Positions 1 through 8,229 of a stretch of DNA of 49,380 nucleotides are shown in pieces. Within the stretch, counting starts at the first letter, position 1. Each line of letters opens with the position of its first letter. This stretch comes from Spirochaetaceae bacterium bin103 (lineage in GTDB: Bacteria > Spirochaetota > Spirochaetia > SZUA-6 > Bin103). A program made the position numbers and the translations under genes. The stretch spans positions 1-49,380 of the forward strand of contig MPNH01000044.1 of assembly GCA_002238925.1 (NCBI GenBank). Direction: 5' to 3'. The notes below the pieces were generated by a model. The model made no database searches. It was not told where the DNA came from and was given only the letters and a program-made list of their open reading frames with translations.

Positions 1-120
1 GATCGCCCCCGCTGACGGCTCGTACTCCAGCGCCAGCTCCTCAGGCGTGCGCCCGGACCGGACCAGCTCGACCATTTGCTGGCGAAACTCAGGCGCGTAC
101 GGTCGATGTGTATTCGGCAT
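1..120 (-). CDS. IS3-family transposase OrfA, N-terminal 40 residues (cut by window edge)
   Basis: The frame reads MPNTHRPYAPEFRQQMVELV and continues RSGRTPEELALEYEPSAGAI up to the edge. This is the start of the helix-turn-helix DNA-binding domain of IS3/IS911-type OrfA proteins, with the usual 'Y(S/A)PEFR...V.LV..G.....LA.E...S...I' pattern. A strong ribosome-binding site (GGAGGAGGAGGG) lies just upstream of the ATG at 120. The rest of OrfA, and OrfB with the DDE catalytic domain, should lie beyond the left edge. OrfA normally gives the element its target-end recognition and is joined to OrfB by frameshifting. Whether the element is intact cannot be judged here. Confidence 0.8.
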   Translation of the reverse strand, partial: MPNTHRPYAPEFRQQMVELVRSGRTPEELALEYEPSAGAI

Positions 121-178
121 CGTTGCCCTCCTCCTCCCGCGTCACTCTTAATGTGTCCACGAAAGCGGGGCAACTCCA
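1..178 (-). mobile_element. End of an IS3-family insertion sequence (continues past the window start)
   Basis: The window opens inside an IS. It contains the 5' end of an OrfA-type transposase gene on the minus strand. Beyond its start codon lies a probable terminal repeat which, read inward on the minus strand from 178, begins TGGAGTTGCCCCGC and continues TTTCGTGGACAC. This resembles the TG...GCCCC...CGTGGACA ends I associate with IS3-family elements. The other end is outside the window, so neither the inverted-repeat partner nor a target duplication can be checked. Confidence 0.6.
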
Positions 179-455
179 ACCCTCCCCCTGTGACACTCCG
201 GCACCGGCCGGGCCGCCACAATGGCGCAATCCCAGCAGTGTACCACCCCCTACGGCATGTCAATCTGTCGTTCAGAGACTCCAGCCGGCCTGCGGAAGCG
301 GTGGGAGGCCAAGATCTTCCGACGCAACGAACGCACCGATGACCAGCAGCGGATCACGGTGTGGGGGATGTGAGGCGCCACAGGTCCACCGTTGCGATGG
401 TTCGACTGGTCAATGGGTCGGAAACACTATGACGACGCCCGGGCGGGGCGTCGCG
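179..455. other. Intergenic stretch without a supported gene
   Basis: Between the IS end and the sulfatase stop I see no convincing reading frame. Open frames here lack ribosome-binding sites and family resemblance. The only structure noted is the hairpin at 433-453. Confidence 0.5.
433..453 (-). terminator. Hairpin just past the sulfatase stop
   Basis: CGACGCCC (433-440) and GGGCGTCG (446-453) form a perfect 8-bp stem with a 5-nt loop, two bases beyond the stop codon of the minus-strand sulfatase gene. Only a weak T-containing tract follows in the minus direction, so this is a probable rather than certain intrinsic terminator. Confidence 0.4.
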
Positions 456-1874
456 TCAGCTCGTACCCCACTCTGCCCACTTGTCCGAGTCCGCCCATTG
501 CTGGCCCACCTCGACAAAGCCGCGGTCTCCGCGGGCGCCGTGCTCGAAGGGATCGCCGGTGGCTTCCATCCAGCGGTGCAGGCGTTGCTCCATCTCCTGC
601 ACGACCGGGCGCGCGGCCGCCGAGTACGCCAGGTTGTTCATCTCCAGCGGGTCTTCCTGGCGGTCGAACAGCCACGGGCTGCGCTCGTTGGCGTACCAGC
701 GCGCATAGGTGTAGCGCGCGGTGCGCACGGCGCGCCAGCGCCCCACCCAGCCATAGCGGTTGGGCCAGCCGTTGGCCATGTTCATCAGGTACACCGACTC
801 GCTCGCGCCCGGGGCGTGCGGCGGGTCCGCGGGCACCGGCTGACCGCGCCACACCCCCGACAGGTCGCGGCCCTGCAGGCCAGCCGGCGCCGGCACGCCG
901 CATGCGCCGAGCAGGCTCGGCACGATGTCGATGGCGCCCATGAAGGCATCGCTGCGCGTGCCCGGCGGGGTGTTGCCCGGCCAGCGGACGACGAACGGCA
1001 CGTGGGCCGAGTCCTCGTACGGGGTGGCTTTGGAGGCACGGCGGGTATTGTGCAGCCAGGTGTCGCTCGGCTTGCCGTAGCCGTGGGCGCGGACGTGGTC
1101 GCCGTGGTCGGAGGTGTAGCACACGATGGTGTCGTCGGCGATCTGCAGGCGTTCGAGCGCCGCCAGCAGGCGGCCCATCTCCACGTCGAGTCCGGTACAG
1201 CAGGCGTAGTAGTCGGCCAGCTCGCGGCGGGCGTAATCGGCCAGCGCGTCGGGAACGTTGTCCGGCAGATCGACCGCGGCCGGATCGTAGCGCTCGATGG
1301 AGTCCGGGAACTGCTCGTACGGCCAGTGTGGAGGCCGCCACGACAGGAACAGGGCAAACGGATCGTCCGGCCGCTCGGTGCGATGACGCTCCATGTAGCG
1401 AATCGCCAGGTCCGTCTCGACGGTCGGTCCCCAGCCCGGAAAGGCGACCGGTCCACGCTCGTTCTCGTGGTAGGGCTGGTCGAAGTAGCCGCGGCCCATG
1501 CCGACCGCGGCCAAGTAGTCGATTCCGTACCTGCCTTCCGCGGTGTACGGCGGTTTGCCGAGGTGGAAGGTGCCGACGTGGGCCGTGCCGTAGCCGTGCT
1601 CGCGCAAGGTCCCCGGCAGTGTGGGAATATCCCGCCGCGGCCGGTACTCGTTGTCGATTACGCCGTTGCGCCAGCCGAATTGCCCGGTGAGGAGAATGGC
1701 CCGGTACGGCGAGCACAACGGATGGTTGGAGAACATGTTGTCACAGACCATCCCCTCGGCTGCCATCCCATCAAGCACGGGAGTGCGTACGACACGGTTG
1801 CCATTAGCACCGAGGGCGCTGTAGCGCTGCTGGTCCGAGAACACGAACACAATGTTTGGTCGCCTGCTGCTCAT
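456..1874 (-). CDS. Sulfatase, Cys-type (arylsulfatase/alkaline phosphatase superfamily)
   Basis: This 472-residue protein hydrolyses a sulfate ester. It carries the signature CSPYR at residues 54-58 followed by AILLTGQ, where the Cys is the residue converted to formylglycine in type I sulfatases. The metal-ligand start FSDQQ (Asp14, Gln15) and a second metal-binding segment TSDHGDHV in the middle are also present. No signal peptide is visible: the chain opens MSSRRPNIVF, so it looks cytoplasmic, or it is made from an upstream start I cannot see. The length fits the family. Neighbours are an FGE-like/sialidase fusion and a Gfo/Idh enzyme, suggesting use of sulfated glycans. A true formylglycine-generating enzyme must exist elsewhere, because the FGE-like neighbour lacks its cysteines. 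The substrate is unknown. Confidence 0.92.
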   Translation of the reverse strand: MSSRRPNIVFVFSDQQRYSALGANGNRVVRTPVLDGMAAEGMVCDNMFSNHPLCSPYRAILLTGQFGWRNGVIDNEYRPRRDIPTLPGTLREHGYGTAHVGTFHLGKPPYTAEGRYGIDYLAAVGMGRGYFDQPYHENERGPVAFPGWGPTVETDLAIRYMERHRTERPDDPFALFLSWRPPHWPYEQFPDSIERYDPAAVDLPDNVPDALADYARRELADYYACCTGLDVEMGRLLAALERLQIADDTIVCYTSDHGDHVRAHGYGKPSDTWLHNTRRASKATPYEDSAHVPFVVRWPGNTPPGTRSDAFMGAIDIVPSLLGACGVPAPAGLQGRDLSGVWRGQPVPADPPHAPGASESVYLMNMANGWPNRYGWVGRWRAVRTARYTYARWYANERSPWLFDRQEDPLEMNNLAYSAAARPVVQEMEQRLHRWMEATGDPFEHGARGDRGFVEVGQQWADSDKWAEWGTS

Positions 1875-1945
1875 GCCCGCAGCCTACCCTCAACAGCGCA
1901 AGCGATGATACCGGCCGCCAACGATCCCGTGGGAGTGGTACCCGG

Positions 1946-2017
1946 TCACGATTCGACTTCCACGTTCTCGGGAAAGTGGAACCTGAGTCTGATCGGTATA
2001 TCCTCGTCGAGCAGCAC
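1946..2017 (-). pseudogene. Truncated DUF5615 (PIN-like) toxin partner of the DUF433 antitoxin
   Basis: Overlapping the end of the DUF433 gene is a GTG-started frame reading VLLDEDIPIRLRFHF followed by PENVEVES, then a TGA. 'LLDED(I/V)P.RLR..F....EVE' is the N-terminus of DUF5615 PIN-like toxins, which are normally about 110-120 residues and encoded directly after a DUF433 antitoxin. Here the frame stops after 23 codons, and the rest of the toxin domain is not recognisable in the 70 bp before the sulfatase start. The toxin therefore appears to be lost. The short homology makes this call moderate. Confidence 0.6.
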
Positions 2018-2019
2018 CC

Positions 2020-2274
2020 TCACTCGGAAACGGTTGGAATTCTCAACTTGTCAATGCCGGCAGGGGAAATGTCGAGGTACGACTCAACCTGCCACCGCTC
2101 GACGGTGGGAAAATCCCTCAGGAATTCCTCAACGGAATGATTGCTTTTGAGATAGTCGACAAGCGTATCGACAGGCACACGAGTAGCCGCGAACACCAAG
2201 TCCCCGCTGTGAATTTCGGGGTTACGAGAAACCACTCTACCAAGTTCCACAGCACGGTAATCCGGTTCACTCAT
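2020..2274 (-). CDS. DUF433-domain antitoxin-like protein (84 aa)
   Basis: This small protein has the DUF433 (VapB45-like) signature: a motif like 'NPEIHSGDLVFAATRVPVDTL' followed by 'S.EEFLRDFPTVERWQVESYL', an atypical helix-turn-helix fold. In other bacteria such proteins pair with a DUF5615 PIN-like toxin encoded immediately downstream. Here the downstream partner survives only as a 23-codon stub (1946-2017), so this looks like an orphan antitoxin or plain DNA-binding protein. Start ATG at 2274 follows a moderate AAGG/TAGG element on the minus strand. A TATACT hexamer at 2302-2307 could be its -10 site. It is divergent from the FGE-like/sialidase gene. Confidence 0.8.
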   Translation of the reverse strand: MSEPDYRAVELGRVVSRNPEIHSGDLVFAATRVPVDTLVDYLKSNHSVEEFLRDFPTVERWQVESYLDISPAGIDKLRIPTVSE

Positions 2275-2392
2275 GGCCTACCTTCGACTGGATCGTAGTC
2301 GAGTATATCTCATCAATCAAGTGGGGTCTTGGCCCGCCCCGCTGGTATGGTCATACTTCGTCACCGGCAATGCACGACATGGAGGGCACACC

Positions 2393-4339
2393 TTGACCAC
2401 TTCGACGGGAATGCGGCTGCGGCGCATGGAGGCCGGTTCGTTTCTGATGGGGAATGACCGGGCACTGCCGGACGCACTGCTGTCACCATCCTGCTTCCGG
2501 CACGGCGATTTCGACGAACGGCCCGTGCATCGGGTTACCATCACCCGTCCGTTCCACCTGGCCGAGTGCCAGGTCACCAACGCCCAGTACGAGATGTTCG
2601 ACCCGGCGCACCGGGAGCTGCGCGGGAAGCTCGGATTCTCCACGGACGACGACGAAGCGGTGGTGTTCGTGAGCTGGCATGACGCCGCCGCCTACTGCCG
2701 CTGGCTGTCGGAGCGGGAGGGCTCCGTGTTCCGCCTGCCCGCCGAGGCAGAGTGGGAATACGCGTGCCGGGCCGGCTCCTCTACTCCGTTCGCCAGCGGC
2801 GATGAGCTGCCGTCCGGGGCTGCCAAGAACCAGCGCCGCACCTGGTTTCCCGACCGGTTTCGCACCACCGGGGAAAACGTCGTCCCGCTGCACGTTGGGC
2901 GCACTGCCGCCAATCCCTGGGGCCTGTTCGACATGCACGGCAACGTCGAAGAGTGGTGCCTGGACTGGTACGGCCCCTACCTCGAACGCGAGGCGAGCGA
3001 CCCCACGGGCCCGCCCGAGGGCGATTTCCGGGTCACCCGCGGCGGCAGCCACTCGACCGAGGCCTACTACCTCCGTTCCTGCAACCGTGCGGCAGCGCTG
3101 CCGGAAGAACGCAACTGGCTGATCGGTTTTCGGGTGGTCTGCGCCGACTATCCGGTGCCGGCGAGACCGGCCCGGAAGGCGCCGGTGGAGTTGCACGGCA
3201 TCAATGTGCTGCAAACCACCGCGCCGGAAGCGCCCGTCGCGGACGAGGCGCCGTTGTTCCGCGGGCCGGTCCGCTACGTGCACGTACCGCCCGGTTCCTA
3301 TGGCCCCCTGTTCAGCACGCACAACCACGATCCGGCGATCTGCCAGTGTCCCAACGGCGACCTGCTGGCCATCTGGTATAGCTGCGTCGAGGAACCCGGC
3401 CGGGAACTGGGCATTCTGGCCAGCCGTCTGCGTGCCGGTACCGATTCCTGGGAGCCGGCGTCGGTGTTTTGGGACGCCCCCGACCGCAACGACCACGCAC
3501 CGGCTCTGCTCTGCGACGGGGGCCGCGTATACCACTTCAATGGCATGTCGGCCGCCGCCACCTGGGGACCGCTGCGGACCATCCTGCGCACCTCCGACGA
3601 CAGCGGCGCCACCTGGAGCCCGGCCAGGTTCATCAACGCCGAGCACGGCCCGCGCCAGATGCCGATCGCGGCAGCCTTCACGCTCCGCGACGGCACCCTG
3701 GTGCTGCCGTGCGACGCCGTCAGCATCGGCGCCGGCGGCACGGCCCTGTGGATGAGTGCCGACGGCGGCGAGACGTGGCGCGACGCCGGCGGCACCATCG
3801 CCGGCATTCACGCATCGGCGGTGGAGCTTGCCGACGGCCGGCTGCTGGCCTTCGGGCGCGGCGACGAAGTGGACGGCACCCTGGCGATGAGCGTTTCCGC
3901 GGACCGCGGCAAGACGTGGCAATACTCGTCGAGCCCGTTTCCTCCCATCGGCGGCTCGCAGCGGCTGGTGCTCAAGCGCGTGCGCGGAACCTGCCACGCC
4001 GGCACCGATCCGATTCTGCTCATCTCCTTCGCCAACGCGCCGGCCGACGCCGACGACGCCTTCACCGTCGAGGACGGCGGCGGACGCAGAGGCGTTTCCG
4101 GCATGTTCTGCGCGGTGTCCTTCGACGATGGCCAAACCTGGCCGTTCCACCGCCCGGTCAGCGACGGCGGCCCCGGCCGCGTCATCGAAGCGATGGACGG
4201 AATCCCGTGCACCATGGGCCCCGAGAACGCGGAGATAAACGGCTACCTTACCGCCTGCCAGTCCGCCGACTGTCGCATCCAGCTCATCACCAGCAGCAAC
4301 CACTACTCCTTCAACCTGCCCTGGCTCGTGCAGCGATGA
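2393..4339 (+). CDS. FGE-like (SUMF1-type) domain fused to a BNR-repeat sialidase-like domain
   Basis: This is a two-domain protein of about 648 residues. Residues about 10-245 are an FGE/SUMF1-type fold, with PVHRVTITRPFHLAECQVTN, RLPAEAEWEYACRAG, GLFDMHGNVEEW and RVTRGGS...GFRVVCA. Residues about 290-648 form a sialidase-like propeller with four Asp-boxes (SDDSGATW, SADGGETW, SADRGKTW, SFDDGQTW). In active FGE the two catalytic cysteines follow the RGGS motif. Here the segment reads SHSTEAYYLRSC, so both positions appear to be replaced and sulfatase maturation is unlikely. The TTG start at 2393 is chosen for its GGAGGG site 6 bp upstream; an upstream ATG at 2273 would add 40 unlikely residues. 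No signal peptide is seen. It is followed 79 bp later by a Gfo/Idh gene, a possible operon partner. Confidence 0.85.
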   Translation: MTTSTGMRLRRMEAGSFLMGNDRALPDALLSPSCFRHGDFDERPVHRVTITRPFHLAECQVTNAQYEMFDPAHRELRGKLGFSTDDDEAVVFVSWHDAAAYCRWLSEREGSVFRLPAEAEWEYACRAGSSTPFASGDELPSGAAKNQRRTWFPDRFRTTGENVVPLHVGRTAANPWGLFDMHGNVEEWCLDWYGPYLEREASDPTGPPEGDFRVTRGGSHSTEAYYLRSCNRAAALPEERNWLIGFRVVCADYPVPARPARKAPVELHGINVLQTTAPEAPVADEAPLFRGPVRYVHVPPGSYGPLFSTHNHDPAICQCPNGDLLAIWYSCVEEPGRELGILASRLRAGTDSWEPASVFWDAPDRNDHAPALLCDGGRVYHFNGMSAAATWGPLRTILRTSDDSGATWSPARFINAEHGPRQMPIAAAFTLRDGTLVLPCDAVSIGAGGTALWMSADGGETWRDAGGTIAGIHASAVELADGRLLAFGRGDEVDGTLAMSVSADRGKTWQYSSSPFPPIGGSQRLVLKRVRGTCHAGTDPILLISFANAPADADDAFTVEDGGGRRGVSGMFCAVSFDDGQTWPFHRPVSDGGPGRVIEAMDGIPCTMGPENAEINGYLTACQSADCRIQLITSSNHYSFNLPWLVQR

Positions 4340-4418
4340 GGCTCCTTGGATCGCGGTCCAGGGACGGAGGGGCTGGCCGCTGCGATGCGACGGCGGGTAG
4401 TGTAACGGCGGACATACC

Positions 4419-5474
4419 ATGACAACGAAGAAACTGGCGCTATTGGGGGCGAGTCACATCCACACCCCGGGCTTCGTCGACGTATTGGCTGCCCGCACCG
4501 ACGTGTCGGTGGCGGCCGTGTGGGATCCCGATCCGGCTATTGCCACGAAATACGCGGCCAGGTTTCAGTGCCGTGCCGCACCCGACCCGGCTACGGTTCT
4601 CGGCACGCCGGATCTGGATGCCGTGGTCGTGCTGTCGCAGACCAATCGCCACGAAGAGCTGGTGCGGCAGATCGCGCGCGCGAAGAAGCACTGCTTCGTC
4701 GAGAAGCCGCTCGGTATCGGACTGGCCGACGCCAGGAACATGATGCAGACGCTGGATGCCGCGGACGTGATCTTCCACATGGGGTACTTCAACCGCACCA
4801 TCCCGGCGCACCGGCTGCTCAAGCGGTTGATCGCCGACGCCGCGTTCGGCCAGATCAGCCGCATGCGGCTGGTATTCGGCAGCCCCGCGGCGATCAACGG
4901 CATCTTCCGTGGCGACTGGGAGTGGATGGCCGACCCGAACCAGGCGGGCGTCGGCGCATTCGGCGATCTGGGCACCCACAAGCTGGATCTGCTGCTGTTC
5001 CTGATTGGAGAAACCGCCCGTCTGGAGGCGGTGACCGCCGCGTTCTCGCGCCCCATCGGGCGCTACCCGCAGGGTGAGGAGTGCGGCGAGGCGATCCTGC
5101 ATTTCGACAACGGCACCATCGCCACCCTGGCGGCGAGCTGGGTGGACCATATCGAGCCGTCATCGTTGCTGATCACCGGGACGGAGGGCCACGCGGTAAT
5201 CCGCAACGCCCCCGGCATGCCGCACAACGACTGGGACAACGAATTGTACCTGTTGACCGACGCCGTCGACGGAGCCACCGGCAAAGAGCCGTGGACGGAC
5301 CTGCCGGCTGCGTTGCCGCGGCCGCTCGAGCAGTTCATCGACGCCGTCGTCCGCGGCGCCGGGAACAACCTGGTGAGCGTGCGCGAGGCCGCGTACAGCA
5401 GCTACGTGATGGAGATGATCTCACAGGCGGCCGCCGAACGGCGCTGGCTCCCGATCGACCCCGAAGCCCTGTAG
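4419..5474 (+). CDS. Gfo/Idh/MocA-family NAD(P)-dependent oxidoreductase
   Basis: This 351-residue protein has an N-terminal Rossmann fold, the family EKP motif (CFVEKPLG near residue 95) and a C-terminal alpha/beta domain with DLGTHKLDLL, whose His is the usual catalytic base. The nucleotide-binding loop reads GASHIHTPG rather than the common GxGxxG, a variation seen in some members. Enzymes of this family oxidise or reduce sugars, inositols or related polyols with NAD(P). It lies on the same strand 79 bp after the FGE-like/sialidase gene, fitting a glycan-processing unit. The gene ends 16 bp from the convergent desaturase. The exact substrate cannot be read from sequence. Confidence 0.9.
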   Translation: MTTKKLALLGASHIHTPGFVDVLAARTDVSVAAVWDPDPAIATKYAARFQCRAAPDPATVLGTPDLDAVVVLSQTNRHEELVRQIARAKKHCFVEKPLGIGLADARNMMQTLDAADVIFHMGYFNRTIPAHRLLKRLIADAAFGQISRMRLVFGSPAAINGIFRGDWEWMADPNQAGVGAFGDLGTHKLDLLLFLIGETARLEAVTAAFSRPIGRYPQGEECGEAILHFDNGTIATLAASWVDHIEPSSLLITGTEGHAVIRNAPGMPHNDWDNELYLLTDAVDGATGKEPWTDLPAALPRPLEQFIDAVVRGAGNNLVSVREAAYSSYVMEMISQAAAERRWLPIDPEAL

Positions 5475-5490
5475 CGGCGGTTTCGGAGAG

Positions 5491-6666
5491 CTATCGCCCG
5501 AGTACTGCGGGGGCCAGATCTCCGATGGAGCCGCCGAGCGCGTCCGAGCTGCGCGCGTCGGATGCGGCCAGCGCCTGCGCCCGGGTCGGCACCGGCGTGT
5601 CGTACTGGTAGCCGGGATCCACGCGCTGGCGCTTCCAGGCGGTGCGCATCTCGCGCCAAGCGCCGACCAGGGTGCGCGGCGGCGGGCAGTCGGCGGCGAT
5701 CGCGCGGCTCAGCTTGCGCAGGTTGTAGCACGGCACGCCGGCGTACATGTGATGCTCCATGTGCCAGTTCATGCGCCAGTACAGGAACGACGAAAGCGGG
5801 TCGATCCTGATGCTGCGCACGCACTTGCGGAAGTCGGCAATGTTGTCGCGCAGGCCGCAGTGCATCGGCATGAACACCAGGTAGCGCCACCAGTTGGCCG
5901 CCGCAACCGGCAGGCTGATCAATACCGGCAACAGCCACAGCCCGGAGGCGGCCCCCACTACCAGCACCGAGCCGTGAAAGAGCAACAGGATCCGCGCCCA
6001 GCGGATCGACTTGCGCCGCTCCTCGGGATGTGCCTCGTACAGGGCGGCGATCCACTCCTGGGCGCGCACGCCGACCGGCTCGGTGTCGCCCACCGTGTCC
6101 GCCCGCAGCGGCAATCCGAGCGCCGCGGTCACGGTGTAGCGCAGAATCGGCCACAACCCGCGGCACATCGGCCCGCCGGCGATGTTGACCGTCAGCAACT
6201 GCAGGACGTACAGCCAGCGCAGCGTCGGCGACTGCGGCAGCACGACCTCGCGGTCGCCGTCCGGGTGCAGCGTGTAGCGGTGGTGGTAGGTGTGGCTCAG
6301 CGCGTAGTCGTGGAAATTGAACCAGGCCAGCGGTGCGTAGATACGCAGGAACACGCGGTTGAGCCGCTTGGTCCGGAACACCGTGCCGTGGTCCAACTCG
6401 TGGCAGGCGGCGCTGAGGAAACTCCCAAAGGTGCAGTGGAGGTAGAGCGCGACGGCGAAGCCGACCCAAGCCTGCTGCAGGAAGAGGTACCAGGTGAGCG
6501 TTGCGGTCGCGGCGAGCAGCGCCAGGTTGCCGAGCGCCTGAAACCAGCCCTGCAGGTCGCTGCGCTGCATCAGCCGGCGCAACTCCTGCGGCTCGATCGG
6601 GCTGCGATACCAGCGCACGCGCTTCGTGCGGGTAACCTCGTTCAGCGGTGACCTTTCAACGCGCAT
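5491..6666 (-). CDS. Membrane fatty acid desaturase family protein
   Basis: This 391-residue integral membrane di-iron enzyme has the three histidine boxes of the desaturase/hydroxylase superfamily: HELDH (89-93), HTYHH (125-129) and HMEHH (302-306). Hydrophobic segments sit around residues 45-85 and after the second box. Such enzymes insert double bonds or hydroxyl groups into acyl chains, sphingolipids or carotenoids using O2. The ATG at 6666 follows a TGAGGAACC site. It begins 32 bp after the phosphoesterase gene on the same strand, so it may be the last cistron of the Opp-type operon. The link may be only positional. An O2-dependent enzyme implies at least microaerobic life. Confidence 0.87.
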   Translation of the reverse strand: MRVERSPLNEVTRTKRVRWYRSPIEPQELRRLMQRSDLQGWFQALGNLALLAATATLTWYLFLQQAWVGFAVALYLHCTFGSFLSAACHELDHGTVFRTKRLNRVFLRIYAPLAWFNFHDYALSHTYHHRYTLHPDGDREVVLPQSPTLRWLYVLQLLTVNIAGGPMCRGLWPILRYTVTAALGLPLRADTVGDTEPVGVRAQEWIAALYEAHPEERRKSIRWARILLLFHGSVLVVGAASGLWLLPVLISLPVAAANWWRYLVFMPMHCGLRDNIADFRKCVRSIRIDPLSSFLYWRMNWHMEHHMYAGVPCYNLRKLSRAIAADCPPPRTLVGAWREMRTAWKRQRVDPGYQYDTPVPTRAQALAASDARSSDALGGSIGDLAPAVLGR

Positions 6667-6698
6667 GGTTCCTCAGGGCGAACTGTACCGGACACGCC

Positions 6699-8207
6699 TC
6701 AGCCGCGCAACGAGCAGCCGTCGTAGTGGAACCCGGCGTCGCTGGGTGAGCTCCTGGGCAGCAGAATGTCGGTCAAATCACCGTCGAAGCCGATGTCGGC
6801 AAGCAGCCCCAAGTGGGGATGAAACTCCCCGATCTCGTACAGCGCATGGGCATCACTCCCAAAGCTGATACGAACGCCCGCCCTGATGCAGTCGGCGAAG
6901 AACGATGGCGGCGGCTCGTTAGTGTGGAAGTTGACCTCCGCTGCCACCCCGTGCTCCCGCAACAGCGCAACCGTGGGGGCGAACAGAGACGTCGGCACCG
7001 AAATGCCCGCGCGCCGGAAAACGCGGAAAGGATGTGCCAGCACGTCGATGCGGTGGCGGCAGAGCCGATCTACGATGCGGAGGAACTCGTCGGCTGCACG
7101 CGCGGTGTCAGGTAAGGGGTTTCGCAACTCCGGCAGCCAGTGAACGGCGCCGACGACGACATCGGCCCGCTCGAGGTCGGCAGGCTCGGCCACAGGGTTG
7201 CCGGCGAAGTCAGCATCGACCTCGAGCCCGACCAACACGGAGTCGCTGCGATGCTCGGCGGCGGCTTGCCAGTAGTCGGCCATCCGCTCTGCCCGCCCGC
7301 TCCTGCCATCGATGCCGCGCTCTCCGATCATGCCGCTCCAGTACGTCTGGCTGTCGAAGTAGAGTTGGCCGCTGTGTTCGGTGAACGCCAGCTGCTCGAG
7401 CCCAATCATCGCCGCGAAACCCGCACTCTGCGCCATCTCTACATCTTCGCCGCAGTAGGCGAACTGGGTATGCGAGTGGTAGTCGTTCAATGCCAACGAA
7501 CTTTGCAGCTGATGATCGAGCACTTCGACGCCGATGTCGTCATCGTCAATCGTCACAACGGCGAACGAGAACGGCGCCTCACACAGCGCCGGCACGACCA
7601 GCGTCGTCACCCCGTCCTTCTGCCGTAGCCCGACACCGGGGTGATAGTGACCGCCCACTGCCAGCGTGTACCCATGGGCGCGCATCGCGGTGGTGACTTC
7701 GGCGCAGTTGGTGTAGCCGTAGCTGGCCTCGCCGCCGGGTACGTCGACGGGCACGTGCTGGAGCGCTACCAGCGGCCCGCGGTGGCCGGCGGCCACGGCG
7801 GCCATCCGGTTCAGGTCCTCCGCGCTCCGCGACGCGTTGTAGCCCGGTTCTTCGGCGTCCACGAAGCTCGCCATGCGCACATTGTTGACATCCAGATGCT
7901 CGACGCGCTCGAAGACGTCGTAGAATACGGCCGGACTCGGATCGTGATTGCCGGGCAGCGCCAGCCATGGGCAGTCGAGTCGCTCGAGGAGGTCACGCAG
8001 TGCCACCAGCAGAGCCGGCGCGTCGGCAGCGTGCGGGTCATCTATCAGATCGCCCAGGACGACGGTGACATCCGGCTTGACATAACGGTTCAACCTCTCG
8101 ATCGTGCGGCGCAGCAGCAGCGCACCCCACTGGCCTTGTCTGGCCGCGATGATCGGCGGCGTGACGCAGTAGTGGATGTCCGCGATGACGGCAATTCGGC
8201 AATTCAT
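6699..8207 (-). CDS. Fusion of calcineurin-type metallophosphoesterase and PHP phosphoesterase domains
   Basis: This 502-residue protein joins two unrelated metal-dependent phosphoesterase folds. Residues 1 to about 230 carry the calcineurin-like set: D-x-H (10-12), GDLID (52-56), GNHD (86-89), a lone His at 151 and GHYH (186-189). Residues about 240-490 carry the PHP set: YHSH (243-246), FTEH (275-278), GLEVD (327-331), GAVHW (353-357), AHPF (391-394) and SFGSDAH (448-454). All metal-ligand motifs look intact in both halves, so both sites may be active. No signal peptide is seen, so it is probably cytoplasmic. It starts 22 bp after the permease gene of the importer operon, suggesting it acts on an imported phosphoester. 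The substrate is unknown. Confidence 0.88.
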   Translation of the reverse strand: MNCRIAVIADIHYCVTPPIIAARQGQWGALLLRRTIERLNRYVKPDVTVVLGDLIDDPHAADAPALLVALRDLLERLDCPWLALPGNHDPSPAVFYDVFERVEHLDVNNVRMASFVDAEEPGYNASRSAEDLNRMAAVAAGHRGPLVALQHVPVDVPGGEASYGYTNCAEVTTAMRAHGYTLAVGGHYHPGVGLRQKDGVTTLVVPALCEAPFSFAVVTIDDDDIGVEVLDHQLQSSLALNDYHSHTQFAYCGEDVEMAQSAGFAAMIGLEQLAFTEHSGQLYFDSQTYWSGMIGERGIDGRSGRAERMADYWQAAAEHRSDSVLVGLEVDADFAGNPVAEPADLERADVVVGAVHWLPELRNPLPDTARAADEFLRIVDRLCRHRIDVLAHPFRVFRRAGISVPTSLFAPTVALLREHGVAAEVNFHTNEPPPSFFADCIRAGVRISFGSDAHALYEIGEFHPHLGLLADIGFDGDLTDILLPRSSPSDAGFHYDGCSLRG

Positions 8208-8229
8208 ACTCGAACCATTGTACCCGCTT

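Noticed and set aside
181..455. Possible cobalamin or other riboswitch before the sulfatase region
   Set aside because: The segment is downstream of the sulfatase on its strand and lacks the conserved boxes of known riboswitches.
108..2150. A 680-codon plus-strand open frame covering the sulfatase gene
   Set aside because: It runs antisense to a sulfatase with an intact active-site motif, and the translation is Arg/Ala/Val-rich without family resemblance.
2393..3150. The FGE-like domain as the sulfatase-activating enzyme
   Set aside because: The positions of both catalytic cysteines after RGGS are not cysteine, so the maturation reaction is unlikely.
2483..4420. A long minus-strand open frame of about 645 codons opposite the FGE-like/sialidase gene
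   Set aside because: It is an antisense shadow. The plus-strand frame carries clear domain motifs, the antisense one has none, and such frames are common at this base composition.
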